From Lachnospiraceae bacterium (lineage in GTDB: Bacteria; Bacillota; Clostridia; Lachnospirales; Lachnospiraceae), in assembly GCA_003979345.1 (NCBI GenBank), contig RYVZ01000023.1:1-55340 (forward strand): 55,340 bases of DNA. The letters are read 5' to 3'. The translations under genes were made by a program, and so were the position numbers. The notes under the pieces are model-generated. The model did no database searches. It saw only the letters and a program-made list of their open reading frames with translations, and was not told the origin of the DNA. Shown one piece after another: positions 41,721 to 50,461 of this stretch; positions within the stretch are counted from its first letter, which is position 1, and each line of letters starts with the position of its first letter.

Positions 41721-44117
41721 CTAACGCGCCTTCCCTGAATGCCGCAGCTTTCTGCAATGTTTCGACAGTGTCGCCCACTCCGCATCCCGCTGTGCGTTCC
41801 TTTCATCTGCAAAAAATAATCTGTAGAGCGCTTCCCTCTGCTCATTTGTAAATCTGCGGCGCATATGCGCGTTCACCCAGTCCGTCTGTTCGCCGATCGT
41901 GCGCAGGACGGCAAATTCTTTATTTTTGCGGGACAGATGTGCGATAAACCGCCGGTATTCCAGCTTTGCCCGTTCCTTTGCGCTCATGCGCGCCTCTTTC
42001 ACCCTTAAATACAGATACTTCCCCGTCACATACAAGACACCTGCAGCGGCAAGGCAGAGCAGGCCGTACGCCAGTCCGCCAAGCGCCGTCTCCACATAGA
42101 CGCCGATATCGCTTCCCCCGAAGCCCGCATCCTCAGATTCCGTGCCCCGGTTTAGGAAATCCTCCCAGAACGAAGCTCTCTCATCGTCGCCGTCCGCCGC
42201 CGGAGTCGGGTCAAACACGACCCATCCCTCTCCGTCCACATACATTTCTACCCATGCATGCGCCGAAGCATCCGAAACCTCAATTTCCACAAGCGCAGTC
42301 TCTCCGATCGGGGAATAACCACTGTAATAACGCTCATAATCCGCATTCTCCACAAGTGTGCCATCTAAGACCACCTGCTCATAAGTAAACACATACCCTT
42401 CCGCATACCTCGCGGGAATTCCCATAGATCTCAGCAGCATGACTGCGGACGAGGCAAAATGCGCACAATAGCCCCGCCTGCTTTCCGTCAGAAAATGCGT
42501 GATATAGTCAGGATCTCCATAATAAAAGCCCGGCCGCAGCGTATACGTGTAGTGTTCGTCAAAATATGCCCTTATCTGCCGCGCTATTTCTCCGGGTGTG
42601 CCGGAAAATCCCGCCCCGACACAGATCCGGTCCACAGCACGCTTACAGCTTACGGGTACAATCAGATAATTTTCGTCCACATCTTCTTTTGCATTGTCCG
42701 GTCTCGTGACGGAAGGGAAATACAAAAATTCTGCGTTCATGCCGCCCCGGCGCACAACTCCCGTATAGTAGGGACGGTACTCATACCCGGCGGCAGCTCC
42801 GACATTATCGATTTCCATGATACCGCAGCCCTGCTCCGGCGCTGCATTGTCTGCCGGATCTTCCGCCCCGGGAGCAGGCGCTGCACCGTCTGTCAGATCT
42901 TCCGCCCCAAGATCCCGCGCTGCGCTGTCTGCCGATCCATCCGCCCTAAGATCCCGCGCCGCATCGGTAACCGGCACATTCTCCGGCGCTTCCGCCGCAG
43001 GATGAAATTCAAAATACTCCCATCCCATACCGGTCCCGTCGGGATTACCCTGCACATAACAGTCAGCCCTTGCCGCTACGGTTTGTTCCATCCATGCATC
43101 ATCATCGTCCGCCCTCGTCCAGCGGTCGCCCATATAATCTTTTCCGGTGAACGCCTTTAAGTATACCGGCTCATAATCGTAGGGGGTATAGCGCACGACC
43201 AGATCCGTTTCATAATCCGGCATGACGGAGTATCCCTTTCCCAGCAAACCGCCGCTCACGCCCGCGCCATTCCCTCCCTGCCCGAACAGTGCCGGCAGTC
43301 CGAAGCGCACGATATTTGCCATCTGCCGCTCCGATGCTTTTTTTATGGCATTGGCACGGACCAAGGCGGCATATCCCTCCCGCGGCAATACAAGCGCGGT
43401 CAGCTGCACGGTCATGACAGTAAAAAGCAGCATGGATGGAAGAATATGCCGTGTTTGACCGGATAAATCCTCCCATGCACCCGCCCCCTGCAGCGCCGCT
43501 ACTACTGCATATCCTGTAAACAAAAGCATTATATATCCCGTACCGGGTACTTTTTCAAAATAGAAGGGAATCGCATATAACGGCAGCGTCAGCATAACTG
43601 TCGTAAACAGACTTGCCTTATGATGAAGGCGGATCTGCAGCAAGATGGTCCCGACCATACCAAGAAACAGCACAAAGCCTGTCACGGCGGCGGTCTCATT
43701 TTCAACGACAAGTCCGTATTCCGTTCTGCCCGTGACGCCGAGATAACGCTGCGCCTCGCTTAATATTGTGTTGATGATCGCGTAATAGCCGCTGTTGATC
43801 GCCCAGAATTTTCGAAGAGCTATATAGACATACAGCACAAAGACCAGAATATTGACGAGATTTACCGCCCATTTACGCTTTGTTTCATAAACTGCGCTGA
43901 GCAGAAGCGAGAGAAAGAATATGGCAGAAATACATTGTTCTTTTTGAAAGTCGATCCCGTATGCGGATAAAAAGCCTCCGATCGACCCGTAAACAAGCAA
44001 AAAAACCAGCGTCGCCTTCGCAAGCGCCGCTTTACTATCATAGCGCGCCTTCGTTTCCGGCACAAGAAGCCGCACATCCGATCGTTCCTTTAGGTTTTTT
44101 TTCTTAATTCCGAACAT
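41721..44117 (-). CDS. membrane transglutaminase-like protein (TgpA-type)
   Basis: 798 residues. The N-terminal third holds six or seven membrane helices; a large external domain contains a transglutaminase core with Cys in RRGYCAHFASSAVMLLRS, His in SAHAWVEMYVDGEGW and Asp in VFDPTP, completing a Cys-His-Asp triad. A late membrane helix and a cytoplasmic helical tail (DUF4129-like) follow. Between the two parts a low-complexity insertion of about 45 residues is built from 13-residue repeats. The start at 44117 follows GAGGGTGCGT. The gene is third in the common MoxR-DUF58-transglutaminase operon, whose physiological role is unresolved. Confidence 0.9.
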   Translation of the reverse strand: MFGIKKKNLKERSDVRLLVPETKARYDSKAALAKATLVFLLVYGSIGGFLSAYGIDFQKEQCISAIFFLSLLLSAVYETKRKWAVNLVNILVFVLYVYIALRKFWAINSGYYAIINTILSEAQRYLGVTGRTEYGLVVENETAAVTGFVLFLGMVGTILLQIRLHHKASLFTTVMLTLPLYAIPFYFEKVPGTGYIMLLFTGYAVVAALQGAGAWEDLSGQTRHILPSMLLFTVMTVQLTALVLPREGYAALVRANAIKKASERQMANIVRFGLPALFGQGGNGAGVSGGLLGKGYSVMPDYETDLVVRYTPYDYEPVYLKAFTGKDYMGDRWTRADDDDAWMEQTVAARADCYVQGNPDGTGMGWEYFEFHPAAEAPENVPVTDAARDLRADGSADSAARDLGAEDLTDGAAPAPGAEDPADNAAPEQGCGIMEIDNVGAAAGYEYRPYYTGVVRRGGMNAEFLYFPSVTRPDNAKEDVDENYLIVPVSCKRAVDRICVGAGFSGTPGEIARQIRAYFDEHYTYTLRPGFYYGDPDYITHFLTESRRGYCAHFASSAVMLLRSMGIPARYAEGYVFTYEQVVLDGTLVENADYERYYSGYSPIGETALVEIEVSDASAHAWVEMYVDGEGWVVFDPTPAADGDDERASFWEDFLNRGTESEDAGFGGSDIGVYVETALGGLAYGLLCLAAAGVLYVTGKYLYLRVKEARMSAKERAKLEYRRFIAHLSRKNKEFAVLRTIGEQTDWVNAHMRRRFTNEQREALYRLFFADERNAQRDAEWATLSKHCRKLRHSGKAR
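42841..42957 (-). repeat. three tandem 39-bp repeats in the transglutaminase gene
   Basis: Units at 42841-42879, 42880-42918 and 42919-42957 begin GCTGC and share TCTG(C/T)C and CCGCCC blocks; each encodes 13 Ala/Asp/Gly-rich residues. A partial fourth copy follows. Copy number could vary between strains without a frameshift. Confidence 0.85.
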
Positions 44118-45135
44118 ACGCACCCTCATATGTCCCTGTCTGGATCAGAATGTAAGCGTCACCGGGATGCAGGATCGCCATCTGCTGCGCTGCCTCCTCC
44201 GGCTGCTTGAAACCGTCCGCACTTAATATTTCAGCGGTGATCCCGTCTAATTCACCTTGTTCCGCGGCATAGCCCGACCGTAAGTCTTTTCCCTGACCCT
44301 GCCAAAAAATCTGTACCGGATACCCCTTTGTGATGAGAAGCGCGCACACGCTGCTGAACGAATCCATCAGCCGGTCATTTTCCTCTTTTTCCTGTCCGAG
44401 CGGCAGTAACACATTGATTTTCTCCCTGCCCGCCGCAAGACGCTCGCGCACCATCAGACGGTCCCGTTTTGCCGTCAGCTTCCAGTGAATATTTTTTAAT
44501 TCATCACCCGCTGCATACTCGCGCACCTCATAATCCGGATTATATTCCGTTCCCCGCTTCTTCGTCTCCTCCTCAGCCGGAAACCCTTCTATAATATTCG
44601 AAAGATTGTCCTCCTCACTGGTATCGCGGACAGGATAGATCATCGTCCATGCATCCTTTTTAGGACAAGCCGTATATTCCATAATATGAAAAGCATCGAA
44701 CACGATAAACTTTGTAAGCATTACATAGATCCTCCCTGCATACCCGCTCTCTAACCGCCAGGTCATGCAGGCGCCTTTCCGCGGCGCGATAAAGATCCGT
44801 CCCTGCTTTGTCTCATATCCCTGCGTGAACACATTGCCGAACCGGTACTCAAGCACTGCGCCAAAGCTTATAAACCGACTCTGATTGTCAATCATGATCA
44901 AAAACGGGAACGGCTTTCCGCGTGCCGCGCGGTCAGCGGGCAGCTCCGCCCGCGCACAGACGCCATCCTTCTTTTTCCAAAAAAGAAATACGGACGCAAG
45001 CGCGCTAAAAACGATCAACACCAGCGCAACAAGCAAAAAATAGCTGCGAAAATACCACCACAGCCACGCCGTAACAAGCAAAACTGTGCAAAAGCGCAGT
45101 GTTCCCCTGAAACTCAGTCTAAGCCCGCCTTTCAT
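44104..45135 (-). CDS. DUF58 domain protein
   Basis: 343 residues. Two N-terminal membrane helices (about 12-28 and 30-50) are followed by a DUF58 domain with the motif EYNPDYEVREYAAGDELKNIHWKLTAK (about 195-222). DUF58 proteins resemble von Willebrand A folds and act with MoxR ATPases. The ATG at 45135 shares its A with the MoxR stop codon (TGATG), so translation is coupled; a TTG one codon earlier is less likely. It overlaps the transglutaminase gene by 14 bases. Confidence 0.9.
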   Translation of the reverse strand: MKGGLRLSFRGTLRFCTVLLVTAWLWWYFRSYFLLVALVLIVFSALASVFLFWKKKDGVCARAELPADRAARGKPFPFLIMIDNQSRFISFGAVLEYRFGNVFTQGYETKQGRIFIAPRKGACMTWRLESGYAGRIYVMLTKFIVFDAFHIMEYTACPKKDAWTMIYPVRDTSEEDNLSNIIEGFPAEEETKKRGTEYNPDYEVREYAAGDELKNIHWKLTAKRDRLMVRERLAAGREKINVLLPLGQEKEENDRLMDSFSSVCALLITKGYPVQIFWQGQGKDLRSGYAAEQGELDGITAEILSADGFKQPEEAAQQMAILHPGDAYILIQTGTYEGAYVRN

Positions 45136-46055
45136 CAAACCGCATGTATCCTTTCCGTCAACTCAAAGATCACCTGCGCCGCATCCATACCCTCTGCTTT
45201 CGCCTTTGCGTTTAAGTGAATGCGGTGTACCCATACATTTTCGATGACCGCCAGTACGTCTTCGGGAATCACAAAATCACCGCCCCGCATCAGCGCAGTC
45301 GCTTTTGCCATTTTTAAGAGCGCAATACTGCCGCGCGGGCTGATCCCCAGTGCGATCCGCGGATCCCGTCTCGTCGCTTCGGTCAGATTCAGAATGTATT
45401 CGTAAATGCTATCTTCCACATGGAGTGTATCCGCACATGCCCGTAGCTCCATCAGACGATCAACGGACAGTACGCTCTGTACCTTATCAAGACTTCTGCC
45501 GACGCTGCCTTTTAAGACCTCAAGCGCGGCTTCATGCGAAGGATAGCCCATGTTCAGACAGACTAAAAAACGGTCAAGCTGCGACTCCGGCAGACGCTGT
45601 GTGCCGGATGCGCCGAACGGATTCTCTGTGGCAATGACCGTAAACGGTGTCGGCAGCATGTGCGTGACTCCGTCCACGGTCACGCGCGCTTCCTCCATGA
45701 CCTCCAAAAGCGCCGACTGTGTTTTTGAAGATGTCCGGTTCAATTCATCCGCCAGAAACAGATTACAGAATACCGCACCTTCCTTATATTCAAAGCCGCC
45801 GCTCTGTGAGTTGTACATAGTAAACCCTACAATATCGCTCGGAAGCACGTCAGGGGTAAACTGCATCCTTCTGTAATCTAATTTCATTGCCCTGCCGAGC
45901 GCCATCGCAAGCGTCGTCTTGCCGACACCCGGTATATCCTCCAGCAGAACATGACCGCCCGCAAGAATCGCGCCTAACACTTTGCGGATAACGGGGTCTT
46001 TTCCCTTTACGACTTTACCGACTTCTGTTATCACCTGCTCCAATTCTGTATTCAT
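45135..46055 (-). CDS. MoxR family AAA+ ATPase
   Basis: 306 residues, a chaperone-like ATPase. Walker A is GVGKTT (about 43-48), Walker B is LFLADELNR, and NPFGASGTQRLPESQLDRFL is the MoxR sensor region. It probably remodels or inserts metal into a client; the client here may be the DUF58/transglutaminase pair. The start at 46055 follows GGAGGATTCGT; the open frame extends seven codons upstream without a site. It is the first gene of the operon. Confidence 0.93.
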   Translation of the reverse strand: MNTELEQVITEVGKVVKGKDPVIRKVLGAILAGGHVLLEDIPGVGKTTLAMALGRAMKLDYRRMQFTPDVLPSDIVGFTMYNSQSGGFEYKEGAVFCNLFLADELNRTSSKTQSALLEVMEEARVTVDGVTHMLPTPFTVIATENPFGASGTQRLPESQLDRFLVCLNMGYPSHEAALEVLKGSVGRSLDKVQSVLSVDRLMELRACADTLHVEDSIYEYILNLTEATRRDPRIALGISPRGSIALLKMAKATALMRGGDFVIPEDVLAVIENVWVHRIHLNAKAKAEGMDAAQVIFELTERIHAV

Positions 46056-46351
46056 ACGAATCCTCCATGCCGCCAATAGCCCGCGAATTTGGGTGTCAGC
46101 ACAAATTTGCCGGTAGACAAATCTATGATTTTTCTACCTATTTCCCCTTTCAGTAATCCCCTGACTTTTTTATTCTTTCGCCGATATTGCCCGACAGTCT
46201 GCGTGATACATTCAGTATAACATAGAATTCTTGCATTTCTTACTTTTTTGTGTTTTCATATATTATAACTCATATATCATAACCGCAAAAGGAAAACAAA
46301 CGACGCGAACATTTCGACGTATACAAAAAGAAAAACAGGAGGATATTTTCT
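46056..46351. promoter_or_regulatory. divergent intergenic region moxR / acetyltransferase
   Basis: 296 bases and no gene. On the minus strand a TATAAT (about 46268-46263) preceded by TTTTGC could serve moxR. On the plus strand TTGTGT, 17 bases and CATATA (about 46249-46277) could serve the acetyltransferase. AT-rich inverted repeats of ATATGA occur between them. Confidence 0.4.
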
Positions 46352-46876
46352 ATGGTCTATTATCAGGATAACGATGTCCTGATCCGGGATCTGCGCGAAA
46401 GCGATGCCCAGGTCATCACCGATGAAGAAATTGCCCAGGGCTGGGAGGCTTCCATTGATAAATACCTGCTGCGGCTGCGCGATCAGGCGGAAGGAAGATC
46501 CGTCTCGCTGGCTGCGGAATATCAGGGCAATATTGCCGGATATATCAATATTTATCCCGATTCCAAATGGGGTGCCTTTGCAAATCAGGGTCTGCCCGAA
46601 ATCGTGGATTTCGGTGTACTCGAAAAATACCGCCGCCACGGGATCGGCAGCCGCCTTATGGATGCCGCCGAACAGATCGCGTCAAACTATGCAGATACGG
46701 TTTACCTCGGCGTCGGTCTGCACAGCGGCTACGGCAGCGCGCAGAGAATGTATGTCCGGCGCGGTTATCTGCCTGACGGCAGCGGCGTATGGTTTCAGGA
46801 CCGGGTCTGTGAACCGTACGCCTCCTGCTGTAACGATGACGACCTGAATCTGTATTTTTCCAAAAAATTAAGATAA
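46352..46876 (+). CDS. GNAT family N-acetyltransferase
   Basis: 174 residues. A GNAT fold with the acetyl-CoA pyrophosphate-binding loop in EKYRRHGIGSRLMDAA (about 90-105, R-x-x-G-x-G pattern as RRHGIG). The acceptor is unknown. An unusual feature is the absence of a clear N-terminal substrate signature; the start follows GGAGGATATTTTCT. The 3' end overlaps the convergent aminotransferase gene by nine bases. Confidence 0.88.
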   Translation: MVYYQDNDVLIRDLRESDAQVITDEEIAQGWEASIDKYLLRLRDQAEGRSVSLAAEYQGNIAGYINIYPDSKWGAFANQGLPEIVDFGVLEKYRRHGIGSRLMDAAEQIASNYADTVYLGVGLHSGYGSAQRMYVRRGYLPDGSGVWFQDRVCEPYASCCNDDDLNLYFSKKLR

Positions 46877-48112
46877 CATTTTCAGATATGCCCCGGCGCC
46901 TTCTAAAAGCCGCTTTAAGCCGTCTTCTACCAGACTGCGCGGGCAGGCTAAGTTCATGCGCAGAAACCCTTCGCCGTCCGTTCCGTACTGACTGCCGTCG
47001 TTCAGGAACAGACCTGTCTTTTCCCTCAGGAACCGGCAAAACTCCGGTTTCTCTGTAGAATGCCCGCACGGTTTCCCCTGTCCGTTCTCCTGTTCACCGC
47101 AGTCATGCGCTGCATGGCTGCCGCTTTTCTTTAGTCCACGGCAGTCCAGCCACATCAGATATGTCGCATCCGCCGTGATTGGTTTTATGTCCGGCAGATT
47201 TTCCGTCAAAAAAGCAAAGACATAATTTTTATTCCCCTCGATATATTCCCGCAGCGCATCAAGCCACGGTCCACCCTTTGTGAACGCGGCGATCGCTGCA
47301 TCGACCGCAAACACATTCGGATCCGCTACTTCATCCACATGCAGCGCCCACCACATTTTATGGCGCAATTCTTCATCTGCCGCAAAAACCGCCGCCGTCT
47401 GAATACCCGCCAGATTAAATGTCTTCGTCGGTGCAATACAGGTTATACTGATCTGCCTGCACACATCGGATACGGACGCAAACGGAATATACTCCTGTCC
47501 GGGAGCAGTCAGATCACAGTGGATCTCATCGGAAAGCACAATAACATGGTGCTTTTTACACAATTCCCCGACTTTTGCAAGCGTCTCCCTGTCCCAGATC
47601 TTTCCAACCGGATTATGCGGATTGCAGAGGATCATCATCGTCGTCTGCGGGTCCGCCAATTTCTTTTCCAGATCGTCAAAATCCATCCGGTACTGCTCCC
47701 CGTCATAAATGAGCGGAGATTTTGCGATGTTTCTTCCATTATTGGCGATGGAATAAAAAAACGTATTGTAAACGGGTGTCTGTATGAGCACATTGTCACC
47801 GACATCCGTGAGCTTGCGAACGGCGCAGGAAATCCCGGCTACCACCCCGGTCGTAAACATCAGCCATTCTTTCTCCATCTTAAAATGATGCCGCGTCTCC
47901 CACCAGCCGGTATATGCGTCATACCACTCCTTAGGCAGACCGGCATAGCCGAATATGCCATGCTGCGCCCGTTTCATAAGCGCCTCCCTAATTTCCGGCG
48001 CCGTCTCGAAATCCATATCCGCAACCCACATCGGGAGCTCGGTTTCAGGGACATCCCATTTGATACTGTTCGTGCCGCGTCTGTTTATGATTTTGTCAAA
48101 GTCGTAGATCAT
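46868..48112 (-). CDS. MalY/PatB family PLP-dependent C-S lyase/aminotransferase
   Basis: 414 residues, a fold-type I pyridoxal-phosphate enzyme. The Schiff-base lysine lies in APTKTFNLAG, and the DExHCDL motif (SDEIHCDL) and NPHNPVGKIW are typical of cystathionine beta-lyases of the MalY/PatB type. Probable reaction is cleavage of cystathionine or cysteine conjugates. Compared with usual members it has about 25 extra residues after WLDCRGL (about 335-360) rich in His, Cys and Gln. The start at 48112 follows GGGGG by six bases; upstream in-frame starts lack this spacing. Confidence 0.9.
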   Translation of the reverse strand: MIYDFDKIINRRGTNSIKWDVPETELPMWVADMDFETAPEIREALMKRAQHGIFGYAGLPKEWYDAYTGWWETRHHFKMEKEWLMFTTGVVAGISCAVRKLTDVGDNVLIQTPVYNTFFYSIANNGRNIAKSPLIYDGEQYRMDFDDLEKKLADPQTTMMILCNPHNPVGKIWDRETLAKVGELCKKHHVIVLSDEIHCDLTAPGQEYIPFASVSDVCRQISITCIAPTKTFNLAGIQTAAVFAADEELRHKMWWALHVDEVADPNVFAVDAAIAAFTKGGPWLDALREYIEGNKNYVFAFLTENLPDIKPITADATYLMWLDCRGLKKSGSHAAHDCGEQENGQGKPCGHSTEKPEFCRFLREKTGLFLNDGSQYGTDGEGFLRMNLACPRSLVEDGLKRLLEGAGAYLKMLS

Positions 48113-48535
48113 TGCCATCCCCCGTTCTACCTTAGGTTTTCCTATTTTCATAAAATTTCCTGTTACCTGAAGCTGCTATTATCATACCACCTTGACGCTG
48201 GCAATGCACCCATAAATTCTACGTTTTCTGAACGAATGCATGAAGTGTACTCATACTATTTTCTTTCTGTGCTATCGCCGCCATATCATAACTTTCGCCC
48301 TATAAAATCATAAAGACTCGAAACAGAATCTTTTATTTCCTGACTTTAGTATAGCTGTAGAATGAGGTTATAGCAAATACCTATATTGAATGCTGTTATA
48401 TTCCTATTTTGAATACTAAAAAAGTGCGCTACGACTAAGTTCCCAAAAGACGGTAGAAGGCAACCACGGTTGCGGGTAAGATATAAATATACGTAGATTT
48501 GAAACATATCAACTTTGATACGGAGAGGGATTAGA
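48113..48535. other. AT-rich intergenic region
   Basis: 423 bases with low GC compared with neighbours. No gene is seen except the small ORF that follows. CCTATATTGAATGCT (48380-48394) and CCTATTTTGAATACT (48403-48417) form an imperfect direct repeat (12 of 15) 23 bases apart. Clear consensus promoters for the aminotransferase gene were not found. Confidence 0.5.
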
Positions 48536-48670
48536 ATGGAATCAGAAAAAATTATGGCTTTAGGTAAGCAAATAATTTTTGAGCTGGACTTCGGTACAGA
48601 AATTATAGTATCAGAGAAGTATTATATCCTTTATGATGAAAATTTATTGTCAAATCCGGACGATAACTGA
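48536..48670 (+). CDS. 44-residue hypothetical ORF
   Basis: The ORF starts with ATG after GGAGAGGGATTAGA and encodes 44 residues that are acidic, with a hydrophobic middle (QIIFELDFGTEIIV). Codon use is AT-rich, unlike the neighbours. No signal peptide or known motif is seen. It lies between the aminotransferase promoter side and tRNA-Arg. A real small protein is plausible because of the good ribosome binding site; it may also be the remnant of a larger inserted element. Confidence 0.5.
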   Translation: MESEKIMALGKQIIFELDFGTEIIVSEKYYILYDENLLSNPDDN

Positions 48671-48712
48671 AATATCTCTTATTTTCCGCTTTCTGTAGCA
48701 ATCATTTGAACC

Positions 48713-48731
48713 GGGGTACAAATTGTACCCC
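48713..48731. repeat. 19-bp palindrome near tRNA-Arg
   Basis: GGGGTACAA (48713-48721) and TTGTACCCC (48723-48731) are perfect inverted repeats around one base. It lies between the 44-residue ORF and tRNA-Arg and could terminate transcription or be a recombinase-related site; neither is shown. Confidence 0.6.
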
Positions 48732-48739
48732 ATAAGAAA

Positions 48740-48773
48740 CGCCGAAAACCCTGCGTTTACAAGATTCCCGGCG
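48740..48773 (-). terminator. possible terminator downstream of tRNA-Arg
   Basis: CGCCG (48740-48744) pairs with CGGCG (48769-48773) across a long 24-base loop, followed on the minus strand by TTTCTT. It is 10 bases beyond the tRNA 3' end. The long loop makes it weak. Confidence 0.4.
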
Positions 48774-48783
48774 TGATTTGCAG

Positions 48784-48856
48784 CGTTGGTGAGGTGACTC
48801 GAACACCCGATCTTCCGCTTAGGAGGCGGCTGCACTATCCACTGTGCTACACCAAC
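48784..48856 (-). tRNA. tRNA-Arg(CCT)
   Basis: 73 bases on the minus strand. The acceptor stem pairs GTTGGTG (48856-48850) with CACCAAC (48791-48785), discriminator G. The anticodon loop CTCCTAA gives anticodon CCT, which reads AGG. The T arm contains GTTCGAGTC. CCA is not encoded. Such tRNA-Arg genes are frequent insertion points for integrative elements, but no integrase is present here. Confidence 0.93.
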
Positions 48857-48868
48857 AGGATATGAAAT

Positions 48869-49405
48869 TCAGGCGGACGGCATATATTCCTCTTTCAAAA
48901 TCGAATAATGCAGTCTGTCAAATTTATTTCCGTTTAAGTAAACTGCTTTGCGCTCGCGTCCCTCCAAAATAAAACCACAGCGCTCCAGCGCTTTCTGCGC
49001 CCCGATATTGATCTCCAGCGTGTTCGCGGATATACGCTCCATGCCAAGGAACCGGAAACCGTAATAGAGCATCAGCGTGATTGCCTCCCTGCCGTAGCCT
49101 TTACTGCGGTTTGCAATCTTTGCGATCCCCATGCCGACTGTGCAACTGCGGTTTATGCGGTCGATATCCTGCAAAGCAACGTCTCCGATCACGGTTCCGT
49201 CATTCAGAAAAATACCCAATCGTACATTTTGGTTTCCCTGAAGCTTTTGAATCTCATCAAACCACCCGTCCGCTTTTTCATCGGAATGCCCGATGTTGAA
49301 TTCTTCAGCCGGACAATCAAAATCGTATTCAAAATCGTTCCACAGTTTTTTGCAGTCCCTGCGCTCCAACATAGCAAGATAAATATGCTGCCCTTCGAGT
49401 TTCAT
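48869..49405 (-). CDS. RimJ/RimL-like GNAT acetyltransferase
   Basis: 178 residues of the Acetyltransf_3 type, which acetylate ribosomal protein N termini or small amines. The RSKGYGREAITLMLYYGF segment carries the acetyl-CoA loop (R-x-x-G-x-G/A as SKGYGR), and NIGAQKALERCGFILEGRER near the C terminus is the typical end motif. Two adjacent ATGs are possible starts; 49405 is chosen for its six-base spacing from GAGG. It lies 12 bases upstream of tRNA-Arg on the same strand. Confidence 0.88.
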   Translation of the reverse strand: MKLEGQHIYLAMLERRDCKKLWNDFEYDFDCPAEEFNIGHSDEKADGWFDEIQKLQGNQNVRLGIFLNDGTVIGDVALQDIDRINRSCTVGMGIAKIANRSKGYGREAITLMLYYGFRFLGMERISANTLEINIGAQKALERCGFILEGRERKAVYLNGNKFDRLHYSILKEEYMPSA

Positions 49406-49563
49406 CATATTCCTCACTCATCGTTTTCTATCAGATCAATGTACTGCTGCCACTCCAAACTTTGAAATCTCACCTGTCACCGCAGGCATAAAAATAGTAT
49501 AGCGGACGACGCCTAAAACGTCAAGACGGCAACGGTCTTTTTCTCCTGCTCTTATCGCTCTTT

Positions 49564-50448
49564 TTATCCCGGAAAGTGGAGATACCCCTGCAGCCATAAA
49601 ATCCCCTTAAAACGTCTGCCTACAGCCGGCTCTCCAAGCAGATCACAGCTATTGATGCAGACATCAAAAATCAATTCGTTGCAATTAACAGTCAGAATAT
49701 AGACCTGTTCCGAAGTGATCACATTTGTGACCGCCCGACACTCCATGATCTCGCCTAAAAGAGAATATTGATCGCATTCAACGCCGTATGGCATAAAATA
49801 GGTGTCAACAAGCGAATAGACATCCTGTGTGTGGATCTTACGCGAAATGGCGGTATACGTATCCATATCTTCCAATGTCAGGCTCTCGATCGCTTCCTCA
49901 TCCCCGCGCCTCGCCGCAGCTAAAAGCGAATAGCGGTCTGCCGTAGCTTTTTTTACGCTTGCTTTCTGTTTCTCACTTTTAATGATCGGCATCATGATCG
50001 TACCGGAAGTGCACAAAGCCGAAAGTGTCAGGGTCGTTCCTCTCACCGGCAGCAGGCTTAAATTTTTTGCCCGGATATAGGGTACGATATTCTGCATATA
50101 AAAAATCAATGTAACGCCAACCTTCATATCATCGCAGACACCCGCATAGGATTCCTGCGCCGCATGGCGCTCAACCGAAACGTCCTCCTGCGTCGTGACA
50201 CCCTCCCCGCGTACATAGGGAAAATAATAATCGTAGGTAAAATTATTCGTCTCGTCAAATTCTCCGCGAACTGTAATACCAATGCGTTCCCCGCAAGCCA
50301 TACTAAACTCTGCGAACATAGAGTCATCCTCTGTTCCTGAAGTATAACTTTTTTCGGTCGCCCTCTGAATCGAATAGGTAATCAGTTCACGAAGCTGCTT
50401 TTTTGTCGTGATTTGGGAAAAACCAATCGCCCGTAAATATCTATGCAA
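49564..50448 (-). CDS. DUF3881 family protein
   Basis: 294 residues of uncharacterised DUF3881, a family I associate with Clostridia. It opens MHRYLRAIGFS and has GYLHFPG at the end; the middle region (about 160-200) is helical and Lys/Glu-rich. No membrane segment or catalytic motif is evident. It starts 13 bases after serS, after GAGAGAGGTGTGCTTTGC, so it is probably co-transcribed with serS; whether it takes part in serine-tRNA biology is unknown. Confidence 0.8.
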   Translation of the reverse strand: MHRYLRAIGFSQITTKKQLRELITYSIQRATEKSYTSGTEDDSMFAEFSMACGERIGITVRGEFDETNNFTYDYYFPYVRGEGVTTQEDVSVERHAAQESYAGVCDDMKVGVTLIFYMQNIVPYIRAKNLSLLPVRGTTLTLSALCTSGTIMMPIIKSEKQKASVKKATADRYSLLAAARRGDEEAIESLTLEDMDTYTAISRKIHTQDVYSLVDTYFMPYGVECDQYSLLGEIMECRAVTNVITSEQVYILTVNCNELIFDVCINSCDLLGEPAVGRRFKGILWLQGYLHFPG

Positions 50449-50461
50449 AGCACACCTCTCT

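Noticed and set aside
42459..43160. Open frame of 233 codons on the plus strand inside the transglutaminase gene
   Set aside because: It mirrors GC-rich codons of the real gene, including the tandem repeat, and has no ribosome binding site or domain.
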